Of a DNA stretch of 43,202 nucleotides, positions 1-11,854 are shown in pieces. A program made the translations under genes and the position numbers. Every line of letters starts with the position of its first letter. The first letter of the stretch is position 1. The notes under the pieces are model-generated. The model did not search any database, had not been told where the DNA came from, and saw only the letters and a program-made list of their open reading frames with translations. The stretch spans positions 2,921,585 through 2,964,786 of the forward strand of contig FJOG01000001.1 of NCBI GenBank assembly GCA_900073065.1, read 5' to 3'. Source of the stretch: Phialocephala subalpina (lineage: Eukaryota > Ascomycota > Leotiomycetes > Helotiales > Mollisiaceae).

Positions 1-1038
1 CTCTACGCTCTTCCTTAGAGGAGAATAACCACTTTCAAGCATACTAAGACTGAGACTCTTACGTGCTTTTGGCCTACTCGAGTAGGTATCCCTGTGATAC
101 CGACAGTCTCTTATCCCAATTACAGCAGGACATTTCAGAACGAGGGCCCACTGGAGAGGCATTCGACTTACAAGAAGCAGGAGCATCCTAATCGACCTCC
201 CACAGCCTGGTGATGGCGTCAAAATACCAAACAAGGCAGGCTTCATCGCTAATTGCATCGTCACTTTGCATCGGAAAGACGCCAGAGGAGGCCCTGAGAC
301 GAGGAATGGGGTAAGTACTCCCAATTGTCTTCGCAAGTCGTTTAATTGATTTTGTGTAGGGAAGGTACCTTGGAGAGTTGGTTAGAACAGAGGAGTCGGG
401 CAACCCTTGGAGGATTAGCTTGCTGAAGGTAGATTTTGTTTGGGCGAGTGGAAATTGGGATGTTTTTAATAAGCCTCTGTGATGCAGGAAGTAGAAAACG
501 ATGCACGGGCAGGTATAAAGCTGAGAATATGAAGGAGTAAAATTGAAAACCCTTTGCCTTCAACGACTTAAAACTCAACGTGTGAGCATGGGGTCACTAT
601 ACCATTAAAACATTCTTTTGCCGTGTTTTTTGAAATTTCGGATGCATTTTCGGCGGTATTCAGAAGTTGGTTGACAGGAGTTTTGGTGCAGGGTGCGCTT
701 AGCTAGACTTGCCTAAATAAGCTAGATTAATGCTAAATGCACGTCAACGACGGTGCGTCTCGATTGACATCTTGCGTGTCTGCACTACAGCCTCAACCTC
801 AACTCGCTCAGCATGTCACACCTAAATCTCGGTCTCCGTCTTGAGCTCGCTGATAAATGCGTACATCCCACATCCCACATCTCATCTCTCATTACTCATC
901 GAGATCCTGTATCTGAGCAACCTCTGATCTTCATCTCTTTCTATCTTTGATGAGGGTTTCTCATTTCTGTTGACCAGTTTCTCTCGTCTTCGGCGACTTT
1001 TCATGCTCACCGGCCAGCTCACTCAACATCTCACAAGA
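1..1038. other. Left edge and FMO upstream region, no supported gene
   Basis: No complete gene is visible. A plus-strand frame is open from 54 to a TAA at 180-182 and encodes a hydrophilic Q/E-rich peptide; it could be the last exon of a gene running in from the left, but there is no homology to support this. The 780-960 stretch is rich in CT and CA runs and precedes the monooxygenase start, as expected of a fungal promoter and leader. Confidence 0.4.
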
Positions 1039-3564
1039 ATGGCGAAAACAGTCGCGATCATCGGTATTCGCACACTACCAATTGGTTCGAAGCAGGTCAC
1101 TAATGAAAGTATTAGGGGCCGGACCATCAGGTCTCGTAGCAGCCAAAACTCTCATCTACGATGCCCCGAAAGGTGCCTTTCACGTGACCATCTTCGAGAA
1201 ATCCCACCGCATTGGTGGCTTGTGGCCTGTGGATAAGAAGGATGACGGGCTTTTGAACCCTGAAATGTGTGTAAACCAATCTCGGCACACAGTCTCGTTC
1301 AGCGATCTTGCTTGGCCGGAGGATAGTGCGAGTTTTCCGAAGGCGTGGGAGGTTGGTGGGTATCTCCAACGCTACATGTCAACTTACCCTGGCTACGACC
1401 TCAGACTCAAGACGGAAGTCATGAGCACGAAGCTTCAGAAAGAGCAATGGCAAGTTGTTGTGAAGGAAGAGGGGAAGGAGGAGGAGAGCAAAATGTTCGA
1501 TCACCTCATCGTCGCTACTGGGTTCTTTGGGAAAGAAAAACTGCCACCAATATTTGAGAATGTGAAGGAGAAAGTCCCAGTCTGGCACAGTTCTAAAATC
1601 CGAGACGTCAGGGACCTCCTTACCGATGGTGGGAAACGAGACCTAATGAGTGTAAAAGGAAAGAATATTGTCGTGGTGGGCGGGCAGATGAGTGGCATCG
1701 AGACAGCAGCAGCTGTTGCGTTCCAGATTTCGAGCCTGGTGAATTCTCCTGGGGATGGTGAGAAGGAATGGGGAGACTACAGTGTGGTGAATGTGGTTCA
1801 GAAACCGGTTTGGGTCATGCCGCTTTTCTTTCCTAGGAATCCGGTGATGGATGCTGTTGGTAATGACGGGGAGACCGTTAAGGTAAGTCTCCTTTCCCTT
1901 CTCTCGCGGTGAATAAAGATGGTGGAGGTAGGGGTCTGATGAGAAATAGCAAACCAACACCTCACCAGAATTCCTACCCCTAGATCTAGTAAATTACAAT
2001 CTAGGCTGGAGACCACCAGGACCGATCCAAAATACATCAGGACACATCACAGAAGATGGTGCGAAAATGGTTCATGGATTCATGAATACGTATATTGGCA
2101 CTGATCAGTCGGATCTCGGAGTGAAGGTTTTGGAGATGAAGGGAGACGAATTGAGGAGTGAGCCGGCGATGTTGGCTTGTAGTGACCATTACACCGAGTT
2201 TGTGAGAAGTGGAATGATTAAGGTGGTACAGGGGCGAATTAAGAGGCTGGGGGAGGGTGGAAGTGTGATGGAGGTGAGTCCGTGCAGAGATCTGGCGCAG
2301 ACCGATAGCGAATGTCCGGCTGCTTTTGGGACAATACTATCTTTTCAATGTCCGACTTTGCCAAGAAGACTTACTCTAACAAGAAATCCAGGTCAAAGAC
2401 TCCTCCGGAAAGACTGAGCAGATCTCAGACATTGCAGCCACCATCTCCGCAACTGGCTTCGATGCTTCGCCTTCCTTGGGTTTCCTCCCCTCAGAACTTC
2501 TGCAACAACTTCAATTCGACTCAAACGATGACGGCTTCCCTCTCGCCTTGAATGTTCACACCATTGTGAACAAATCTATTCCATCTCTTGGGTTCGTCGG
2601 CTTCTACAGATCTCCTTACTGGGGTGTTATGGAGATGCAAGCTCGTTACCTCGCTGCACTCTGGAGTGGGAATACGAAGGCCCAAAAGGCATTAGAAGAA
2701 GACACGACAATGGACAGTACGATGAAGCTTCGAAATAACCCCAGACGAGCACAGTTCCCAATGGGCGACTACGCCTTCCTCATGGAGTCCCTCGCTAAGA
2801 TTCTAGACATCAAGCGAACGGAACCCGAAGACTCGACAGGGCGAAGCGGAATCGTCCTCCCACCCCGCTACCTCCCCTCTTCTGCCTCCCCCACCTCACT
2901 CCACGAAGCGAAATCCTCGTTATCAATCCTCGATAGGATATTCGCAGATTCGGACAATGGGAAATTTACAGCACGCGCCACATTCCGTGCTCTTCAGGGA
3001 ACCTGGTCCCTCTCCCGAGCAATCAAATCCCAACTCGCTACTTTCCCTTCCGGAACATTGACAGGGACGGCGAATTTCTTGCCGAGGTACCCTACGGGGG
3101 ATGCGGATATGGAGTATTTGTATGCGGAGGAGGGGGAGTTTAGACCAAGCTGGGGAGGAACGATGACGGCAAGGAGGAGTTATATTTATCATTATACGGA
3201 GAAGGGGGATAGTATGGATGTTTGGTTCGCAAAGGGGGATGGGAAGACGAGTGATTACTTTTTCCATAAGCTTGAGTTCTTGGTAGATGGTAGGAAGGAC
3301 TTGCATGAACCATGGAGGGCGAAGAGTTCGCATTTGTGTGAGTTCTCTCTTTTTCTCCCTTTTGTGGTTGTTCTCGGGGATAGTGAGGGTAGCAGGGTAA
3401 GGGTTAATAGGATGATAGGTATCGAGGATCTGTATAATGTGGAATACGAATTCTTCTTCAAGGGAACGACGATCGGGAAGTGGACCTCGAAGTACAATGT
3501 CAAGGGACCGAAGAAGGATTATACGATTGAGAACTTGTATATAAGACCACGGACAGGTGTTTGA
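1039..3564 (+). CDS. Flavin-containing monooxygenase fused to a DUF6314-like domain
   Basis: Five exons: 1039-1063, 1116-1882, 1950-2273, 2392-3337 and 3419-3564, giving 735 residues. The short first exon is needed to rebuild the FAD motif: its last G joins the next exon to give GAGPSG at residues 9-14. An FMO-type ATGFFG segment lies near residue 142, HSSKIRD near 166, and a second dinucleotide fold GGQMSGIETAA at about 197, as in class B flavin monooxygenases, which use FAD and NADPH to oxygenate soft nucleophiles. From about residue 565 the protein changes to a beta-rich segment (LQGTWSL, YIYHYTEKGD, VEYEFFFKG, KDYTIENLYIR) that I recognise as DUF6314-like; the pairing with FMO is known in fungi. 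The last intron is 81 nt with no stop codon, so its retention would add 27 residues in frame. Substrate unknown. Confidence 0.85.
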
Positions 3565-4510
3565 GGGATAGATCTAGATGGGTGTTAGACATGAGAGCAC
3601 GACGAACGAGAGGGATATAATTGAAAAGTTGGGGAGACATCTGGGATCGTTTTGGTCATTGTTGGTTACAGTCTGCTGCTTCTTTTGACGGATATTGAGC
3701 ACTTGATGCTCGCTACTTTGATATCTGGGGAGAACAAACCTCGACCTTTGAGGCAAGCAGCGTTGAAAGTCCGGAGCTTGACTGTGATTTGACGATTGCA
3801 GAGCCGAAGTATAATGACGTTGCCCAGCACCATTATGCAGGGTCGCCAAGTAGCAAGGATGAAGCTTTTATCAAATGTCCCGGAGTTGATGTCCTTCATC
3901 TGTTAATCATGCTGTGTGGTTTTCCATTGTCGTTGACTCAAGAGAGGGCTATGAATATTTCAAAGCCATCCAATTCTCATCTCGAGACTCGAGTCACTTA
4001 CCTTGTCTCCACTTCTTCTTTCTTGTTTTGTTCTTTCTATTCCACAAGCCATCCTCGTATGCAACAAATCTTACTCCTGTTTCGAGTCCTTGCAAATTTC
4101 TTCTATAATACCATCAGATGCCTACAGCACCATAACTCCTCCACATCATATCTTCGGCAGCATTGCCAACAATATAATCAGAACCGGAAGTCCTTGACTC
4201 ACGGACTGTCCCACCTCTTACACATTCACACAGAAGGTACTAAGTCATTTTGAGTCACCAGCACTTGATATTTACCACCGACCTCGATACCTCCAACCTC
4301 AAGTTCGTACAACAAACAATTTCTCTACCCTCGACTCAACAACAAGCATTCATCTTCTATTCGAAGACACACTTGCTACCTCTACCTCTATCATTACGAG
4401 CCTCCGACTTAGAAACCAACCAAGCACGTTGCTCATCGATGCAACAATAGCACCATCATTTTTTAGAATTGTACTAGTCATATCGAGGACTTACACTACC
4501 CACTTCAGCG
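3565..4510. other. Intergenic region and leader of the modular secreted protein
   Basis: No gene supported. The last 500 bases are CT- and CA-rich, as in fungal leaders, and contain several short upstream start codons. Frames of up to about 150 codons are open here but have low-complexity composition and no recognisable domain. Confidence 0.4.
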
Positions 4511-7500
4511 ATGAGGGGCATACGCCTCTTCAACTTCCTCTACCTTCTCACTCTAGTGACATTGGCAACCTCTCGCTCAGTGCCAAACACCAACCACGGC
4601 GCCATCACATCTTACATCCTCCCCATCCTCAACTCGCTCAAAGCTATATTCGAAGCATACGTGGACCTCACCTCTCGTGCTATCTCTCACAACAACTCCT
4701 CATTGCCTTCCATCCATCCGCGCCACAGCAGCGTACCGTACTGCGTATGGCTCGACAAGACTCAATCCACTCCTTGCCAATTCCGCATTACTCCCAATTA
4801 CGATACTTGGGGCGTTTACACCGACGAGGACAGACTCTGGAATGCTCAAGAAGCATATCACGCGTTGCACCCCGATTACAACGCTGCTGGGTCTTTGAAG
4901 CCACCGAGAATCTTCACCATTCCTGCCTTGGTTTTTAACGCCTTGGGTTCTTTACCGAAAGCATTTGCGGACATGCTTCCTGTGGAGAAGAGAGACGACT
5001 GGTACGCGAAAGACGGAACCGAGAAGCACTTTCCATGTAGGTGGTGGGTAGGGCCTAATTACAAAGAAGATCTGTTTTATACTGCTCGATACTGGGATGC
5101 AAACTCGTTGAATACAGCACTGAATGATGCCAAGTCCAAACACTTGGCTCGTAACTCGTTGAAATATCCTCAAGAGTTCGCTGTGTCGCGACTGGCGTTC
5201 AATGCCTCAGCCTCTCTTCCTGGAGCATTGGCAGAAACGACGATGGCTGCCCCCACTAACTTGGTTTTTGGCTCGAATTCAACAACCTTGCGCAAGGGAC
5301 CGAGGACTTGCAATTACTTGAACGAAAATCAGACGTTGCCGTGCGTGTGGTATGGAGAAACCTTCACTGATGAAAATGTGCTTTGGAATGTTCAATACAT
5401 GTGCGGGAAGGACGGTCTGTGCAAATTTTCGGCTGGTAGCTCGTCAAAGCCACCTCGAGCGTTTGCTCTTCCTGGACTAATTTTTAACATCTTGAGATCG
5501 GTGCATGGGGTATTGGCAGGAACGACTCCGCTAGGCAAGAGACAAGAGTATCAAGTCTGTGACTGGCTGAGGCAAAGTCAGGAGTTTCCTTGCTCGTGGA
5601 GAGCTACACCGAATAATCTTTGGAGGAACTTCAACACTTTGAAAGATCTGAATGCAGCTCGATTGGGGCAGACAAAAGAGTTCCGCCCATCTCGTGAGCC
5701 CAAAAGAGCGACGAGCCCAGAATGGTCCTCGCTTCGCAACAATATAATGGGTTCGGTCCTCGATGCTACGAAGACGAGCCTGTCAAGAAGACAGACGACA
5801 GTCGCGATTCCTACTCCAACATCAACAGATATTCGACAGTGCGACTTCATAGTCCAGAATCAAGCCCTGCCTTGCGTGTGGGACTTCCCTGGTCTGGTGC
5901 GCGATCGGGTTTTTGCTGACGCTGAGAAGCTTTATCAGTACCAAGCGGGGCGGAGTCAAAGTTGGACAGACAGATCTGGTACGAACGATTCAACCCAAGT
6001 CTGGCGTGGTGGTGATAAGGCGAAGAGGCAAGACAGAGCACTTTCCGAAAGAGATATTCCACTCTGTAAGTGGCTCAACGACAGCCAGCCCTTCCCATGT
6101 CGATGGAACGACCCGGATATTGACGACCCTAATCAAATTTGGAATGCTCCGGGTGATCTATTCAATCATCAACAGGGTTACGGCGACAAACATAATTTAT
6201 ATATGGGGGCTGCTTCTGGACTGAGACCTCCAAGCGTGTTTGCTTTGCCAGTGACAGCCATGCGAGCTTTGGGATCCATTCCTCGAGCTATGGCTGCTGC
6301 AATTCCAAGCCTTGCCAAGAGAGTTGACACGACTTTAATGGTCGCAAACCGAGAAATCAAAGCTTCTCAAGCTCCACTTCAAAGCCAGGGCAAGGAGACA
6401 TGGTGCGGACTCCCGCTGATCTGGACGTACCCTTGCAGCTGGAATGCCGAAGATCCTCATCTACCTGGCGTCTTCGTGCCATACGTATTCTGCAAATGGA
6501 TCGTGTTGATGCCGACGAACATGATTATCAGTCTCGCAGAGCCATTCGGACTCCTCACGTCGAAAGCAGACAGCATTGCCAAACGATCACTTGACAATCC
6601 TCTAGCTCCTCTTGAGCAACAAGGCTCGAACTCATCACATCTCGCTAACTCGAGATTCAGTCAGAAGTCCTCTACGCCCCTGGACTTCGAGAATCAGGCA
6701 CGCCAGGGCGACGGGTTGTTCCCCACCCCCACGACCAACGGCACAGAAGTGCCTACTAAGACGAAAAGGGGATGGTGCCTCATCCCTTTTCTGATGTTTT
6801 ATCCTTGCTGGACAGAAAGCCCCACCGCGACGGAGGATCGGTACAGTTGTGTCACTCCCCACGGGTGGAAATACTGGCAAACCTTTCCTTGTGATACACA
6901 GGGAATTGAGGTTCAATATCAGAACTCTGCCTCGAACGTTGACCCACCAAAGGTCTTTGGAGCTCCCAAGGTGATTATCACTTTTGTGATGAGAGTTGCA
7001 AAGACTGTTACGAATCAAGTAGCTTCAGCTGCCTCACTCGTCCAGAAGGAGCTCAAGACCAGAAGTAGAACAGAAGATGGAGGTAAAAAGCACAAGAGAG
7101 ACTGCGGCGGAGAGTCAACAGGCGCCGGCGGCTTCCAGTGCAGCGCCGCCACATCCTTGACTCTTCCTCGGATCTTCACTTTTCCCACAGTCGTCTTCAA
7201 CCTCATCGCACGAGTTCCTAGCGCTATAGCAGCCGCTGCTCTAAGCTTCGAAGATGCCACGAACTTGACTGAGATCTCGGAAGTTCTCGAAGCCATTCTA
7301 GATGGTGATGCGTTGCCTTCGGCCACTGAGACACTCGGTGCGAGGAAAACGATCTGTGTGAGCAATGGATATAACGATGCGACTGCTTGCTTTAGCGACA
7401 AGAGCGCTGCTTCCTCACTCTCGATACCACGAATCTTCACTTTTCCGATAGCCGTCTTCAACGTCGTTGCTCGGATTCCCGGTGTTCTGGCGGCAGCTAT

Positions 7501-8559
7501 TGCATTGCCTGAAAGCTCCACACTTAGTCGCCTCGGCTCAAAAGGCCTTTCATCGACTCCGGATGCTGATGGCACCTCTGAGGTACATAATGAGAGAAAC
7601 ACCCCGGAACTCTGCGTATGGGACGGTATTGCTGGGATGACCGTGTGCCATCCATACCAGAGGGACCTCAACTTGAACGACGTTTCATCAGCCCTGGGTG
7701 CCGATCTCGATCCGATAGAGCTCATCCAGAGAGCCACTGCGTCTACGACTCCAACAAAATCGACAATTCAACGGTAGCAGATGTGACGAAACGACTCCCG
7801 CCAGGACGATACTCGAGTGGCGCGTGTAAAGGTACCTGCGACAACCCGTCGTCAGGATCCTCGTCTCTTAGAAGCCCGCGAATCTTCAACTTGCCTATTC
7901 TAGCGATCAATGCTATGACTTCGATACCTGGAACAATCGCTTCTGCGATTCCAGCAAGGATCAATATTTCAACCGTAGCAGATGTAACGAAACGACTTCC
8001 ACCTCCTCAATATACGAGCAAGGCGTGTAAGGGCACCTGCGACAATCCGTCTAAGTCCAGAGCTTGGTCGCTTGGAGCTCCTCAGATCTTCCGCCTTCCG
8101 TCTCTTGTCTTCACTGCTGTCGCTTTATTTCCCCACACTTTTGCTGCCGTTATCCCAATATCAGGCCCAAGACAATTCACGCAAAGCCTCGCAGCACCAA
8201 GCTTCGACCTGGTACGGAAGTCTACGGACCGTCTGTTGGAATTGGTATGGATCCCTGGATATGGTTGTGGAAGTGAGGAGACGAGTGGTGCGCCTCAAAT
8301 TGCCGAGGAGGAAATGAATGAGGGGAATTATGTCGCTGAGGCAGCAAGGAAGGAAGATGAGCTACGAAGACGGAAGATTCCAAGCCCAAGCTCCCGTGAA
8401 ACCTGCACGAACGACGTGGCCTTTGATGGATATTGTGTGCAAGCAGATGCTGGTAGAGTCGAGGTTCGTTGGGCGGCCATGGGTGTTGTGGGGTTGGCAG
8501 CTGTAATTTTGCTTCTTCATGTGAAGGCGGAAGAATCGAGAAAGGGGATGAGATGGTAA
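4511..8559 (+). CDS. Very large secreted modular protein with cysteine-pair repeats and dibasic sites
   Basis: Not a family I recognise. One frame runs 4511-7777 (1088 residues); the same repeat type continues in a second frame to 8559, so an intron or frameshift lies at about 7.62-7.78 kb. Residues 1-22 are a typical signal peptide. Twelve cysteine pairs follow, mostly C-x10-C with a PC-x-W second half: C78/C89, C267/C278, C350/C361, C444/C455, C519/C530, C632/C642, C756/C766, C780/C794, C865/C877, C949/C960, C1035/C1046, plus C176 whose partner is lost. Between them recurs a hydrophobic segment of the form P-R-I-F-x2-P-x2-V-F-N (near 131, 314, 573, 812, 885, 972, and twice in the second frame). 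Dibasic sites KR or RR at 161, 344, 399, 427, 506, 604, 692, 753 and 863 often sit just before a module, suggesting Kex2 processing. The C-terminus has one membrane segment (about 8475-8520). Secretory-pathway role is inference. Confidence 0.7.
7768..8160 (+). repeat. In-frame tandem duplication of about 201 bp
   Basis: Two copies start at about 7768 and 7969, a spacing of 201 bp or 67 codons. Both encode STVADVTKRLPP, then ACKGTCDNPS, then a PRIF- or PQIF-type hydrophobic segment. DNA identity is high over the first 90 bases of each unit, so this is the most recent expansion within the modular gene. The frame is preserved. Confidence 0.8.
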
Positions 8560-9774
8560 AGGCGAGTTTGTGAACCTGACAATGGGTAGAGTAAGACAAC
8601 GTACGTTTATGTATACTCGAACGCGTCGGAGTTGGTGAGTGATCGTTGGCTCGATTTGGCGAATCTGTAGAATACTGCGTAGACGTTAGCATGTGGAATT
8701 AATGACTGTTACGAAAGGAAAGTATAGACACAAACACATGGTATTAGCGGGCATTGATGGAGCCTCTCGATTCTGCCGGCGTCCCATGATCCTCCACGAC
8801 GTGCTGACAATCGTGATTAGAAAAGCAAAAGACGCAACTGAAGATGATTCTGACATATCAACAGCAAGGAAAGAAAAGAAACAGACATATGGATTTATCG
8901 CCATAGCGAAGAAACGCGTCGGAAGCTGACGCTTCGGAAAAGGGTCCCTACCTCGCTTAGCGGTAACCCTTTCCTTCACCTTCCCGAGCCGAAAGTGCCA
9001 TGTAGATTTAAATAAGAAAACATTTTCCAACAACCTACTCGAAGCAGTCCACTTAGGCCGTAGATTAGGTTACGATGGGTTAAGAGGTGGAAAACAGACA
9101 GGTATCGCCTGACCCGACCGATCGAGCAGTTGACTGCACACGCCATTCCGGTGAACACTTCCAAACAAGGAAGATACGATTCGACAAGAGATGTAAAGTC
9201 GTCCTTTTGCCTTTGGAATCTACTTCTTCCTTTTTGATTTTTGAGATCAGTTGGGAAGTTGGGCGTGGCTTTCTTTTTCGGTGATTTTTTTGATCCTGCT
9301 AGCCGAGGCGAAGTGGTTGCCTCGCTTGCTGGAAAGGGGCAACATTCAAATCCAACCTTGGAAACTAGCGAGAGAGCGCACGATAGCAAGGAAAATCAGA
9401 GAAGAACGTGTCGTCAAGAATAACTCATAATAGTTTGTGCGTCCGTGTATAGACCGAAGGTCAGCATCGCCCAGACCCAAGCTTCTTGATGCTTGCTTGG
9501 CCGATTTGAACTTCCGTACGGAGTTCTCGACGAAAGCATGTGGTTGACAAACTGACAGCTCTAGCTGCTCAAAACAGGAGCAAAGCGAAGCCAAAAAAGG
9601 ACCGAACAATGGCAACATACAATATGCGGTTTAGAAATAAGACCATGCTTCGTGATATTTAGTACATTCATTGGTATTCGTCCCAGAGAGCCACAACCCT
9701 AACGATCAAGAGGGAGATACCTTGAGAGGGGATGACTGACAGCAAGAAGACGGCGAATCAGCTCGGCCGCAGAA
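8560..9774. other. Intergenic region, no gene recognised
   Basis: About 1.2 kb between convergent genes. Short open frames on both strands have no domain, no intron pattern and no start context. I see no RNA gene or repeat. Confidence 0.4.
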
Positions 9775-10626
9775 TCACACTGCAGAGTCTTCCTCATCCA
9801 CAAGCCGCGTCGACGCATCCATCACACCCCATAGCGTCTTTGTTATGGCAGAAAAGAACCTGATCTTAGGTATTGCCCATTCGGGATGCTTTCTAGCAAC
9901 CTCGCGAAGAGAGATGCGGTATAACACCATGAGTCGCTCAGAGTCGGAATCCTCTTCCCACACGATGACAATCAAGTCTTGGAGCTTTGGAAATAGCCTG
10001 ATCTCATCCCATATGAACAACCTCCGTCCATATCTCTCTTCATCAATATCAACTATCATAGCCTTAATATGTTCTGCGTCCTTCGTCCCATAATCTGCGC
10101 CGAGGAACATGTCGAGTAAATAGTTGCTGGGACGGTCGAACGTCGAGTTGATCAAGGCTTTCATGTCCGTAAATCCTCTGCCGGATCCGCCAAAGTAGAG
10201 GATGTCTCTACTGAAGTCGATGTAGTTCTTTCCTTCATGTCGAGGGGTCCCGAATGTCGCAAACGATGGTTGATAAACTTTGAGGGCTTCCGTCCGAGAA
10301 TCATGGCAGACGTGGAGCAAGGTTGGAACTGGATCAGAGGTCCTCCAGTCCATGGTTGTTGGTATGATCCTTCCATATCCTTCTCTGTATTGCATCCTAT
10401 GACCGACGCCGAGGATTCGAGGACCTGGATTTGCTAACTTCCATATCTTGAGGCGTAATTCGGAAGGGAGTTCGGGGAAGAGGGTGAACGATTCCAGCGC
10501 CATATCTGTTTTGATAGTCGATATATGGCCGGACAATGGAAATTCTGCAAGCTCTATAATGTCAATGGTTCCTAAATCTTCGTTAGCTAGCTCGGGGAGC
10601 TTCGTAAGCTGCATCAATAAGGACAT
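9775..10626 (-). CDS. 2EXR domain protein, first of three
   Basis: Intronless, 283 residues from the ATG at 10626. An upstream in-frame ATG at 10686 would give 303 residues but would place the TATATA at 10674-10679 close to or inside the coding part; a third ATG at 10503 begins directly at the domain (MALESFTLFPELP). The 2EXR signature is clear: FTLFPELPSELRLKIWKLA with GPRIL after it, then LLHVCHDSRTEALKVY, then YIDFSRDILYF. These domains are abundant in Pezizomycotina and have no established biochemical function. The gene is divergent to the next 2EXR gene and shares its promoter region. Confidence 0.8.
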   Translation of the reverse strand: MSLLMQLTKLPELANEDLGTIDIIELAEFPLSGHISTIKTDMALESFTLFPELPSELRLKIWKLANPGPRILGVGHRMQYREGYGRIIPTTMDWRTSDPVPTLLHVCHDSRTEALKVYQPSFATFGTPRHEGKNYIDFSRDILYFGGSGRGFTDMKALINSTFDRPSNYLLDMFLGADYGTKDAEHIKAMIVDIDEERYGRRLFIWDEIRLFPKLQDLIVIVWEEDSDSERLMVLYRISLREVARKHPEWAIPKIRFFSAITKTLWGVMDASTRLVDEEDSAV

Positions 10627-10673
10627 CGGTGAAGGAGGATTGTGAAGTGAGATGCACGAGGGGAAAGGCGGTG

Positions 10674-10679
10674 TATATA
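10674..10679. promoter_or_regulatory. TATATA element between divergent 2EXR genes
   Basis: TATATA lies 48 bases upstream of the preferred minus-strand ATG at 10626. On the plus strand it precedes a transcribed leader with a typical intron at 10811-10862 (GTATGC to TTATAG). It could serve either gene. Confidence 0.4.
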
Positions 10680-10933
10680 CGGTCACTAGATTGGGCCTAG
10701 TCTACTTGGCAGAGGCTGGGTGGGCTTTTGCGCGAAGCAATCAGCGCGTCACGGAAGCTCAGGATCTGTTGCGAACACCCATCAAAGTCCCTACGACTCA
10801 ATCGCGTAAGGTATGCACACTCGTTCTCTCTGCTGTATGTCTGCTTACATGTTCAATTATAGCACCCAAGAAGGGGGATCTTGAAGACATTCGCGAAGCT
10901 GCAAAATCGAACCAACACCCCAAATCTACTAGC

Positions 10934-11854
10934 ATGCCACCAGCATCTCAGCCTGCGTCTCTTCAGACATTTACGTGCTTCCCAAGGCTCCCGCTCGAAC
11001 TTCGCTGCCTGATATGGAAGGCTATGTGCCAGCCACGGACGGTGGAGCTTGAGTACGATGAGGATTTTCCAGAAGGCTTCTCTTCTCGCGCTACGAATCC
11101 CAAAGTACTGGAAATCTGTCAAGAGTCACGAAATACGGTCATCGATTCATACCCCCTTTGTTTCGGGTCAGTGTTCTTCCCTGCTAAGGTACGATTCAAC
11201 CTCGCGATCGATACGTTATTCATCGACAACGACTTCGAGGAGAATCTACCCCACCTCTTCAGCACTTTCAAGGACGTAGAAATAAATGGGTTGAAATATC
11301 TGGCTCTTGAGCAATACTATGTGGTGGGATATAACCTTGCAGATGGGAAGTTGGCAGAAGGATTGAAGCGTGCGTTGGGCTCGCTCAAGGCATTGAAGGA
11401 AGTACAGGTCGTCTTCGATATAGAGTCTCTGGCTTCGTCATCTCTCGAATGTGGAGATGCACATTCCATAGAACTTTACGACGCTCTACCGAAGGAGCTG
11501 AGCCCGATTGCCTCTCGCATCGATGATCTTCCAACAATGAAAGCATTCTCGAAGGAGGCTATACTCTGGGATGGACCTTGCCGACCGGTTTTCGGATGGC
11601 GTCGATGTCCCATGTGGTCCCACATGATTGAAGACGATTACCATACGGATGACGATGAATACGACTCGGAACGTGAAATGTGGGGGCCTCCTTTCTGGCC
11701 GGGGCCAAGAATTCCATTTTTCGGACCTGGCGGCGCATTTCCCATAGATTCGGAATCAGATCTAGATTCAGAAATGCTACCAGATCTTGTGGATATGGAC
11801 ATGGAAGATGCAGATCCAGACGACGAAGATGAATTTGAAGGTTTTGACGATTAG
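10934..11854 (+). CDS. 2EXR domain protein with acidic tail, second of three
   Basis: 306 residues from the ATG at 10934. The frame is open further upstream to 10652, but a canonical 52-nt intron (10811-10862) crosses it and breaks that frame, so the upstream part is read as leader. The domain starts at once: FTCFPRLPLELRCLIWKAM, QPRTVELEYDEDF, VLEICQESRNTVIDSY and VRFNLAIDTLFIDNDF. The last 90 residues are strongly acidic, with runs of D and E. Function unknown. It is the closest relative in the window of the broken copy that follows, sharing the SRNTVI/SRDTVI and RFNL..DT blocks. Confidence 0.8.
   Translation: MPPASQPASLQTFTCFPRLPLELRCLIWKAMCQPRTVELEYDEDFPEGFSSRATNPKVLEICQESRNTVIDSYPLCFGSVFFPAKVRFNLAIDTLFIDNDFEENLPHLFSTFKDVEINGLKYLALEQYYVVGYNLADGKLAEGLKRALGSLKALKEVQVVFDIESLASSSLECGDAHSIELYDALPKELSPIASRIDDLPTMKAFSKEAILWDGPCRPVFGWRRCPMWSHMIEDDYHTDDDEYDSEREMWGPPFWPGPRIPFFGPGGAFPIDSESDLDSEMLPDLVDMDMEDADPDDEDEFEGFDD

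Noticed and set aside
8976..9389. Minus-strand frame of 137 codons between convergent genes
   Set aside because: No recognisable domain, no start context and K/S-rich composition; probably chance.
10652..10933. Upstream extension of the second 2EXR gene
   Set aside because: Crossed by a canonical 52-nt intron that breaks the frame; the domain begins right after the ATG at 10934.
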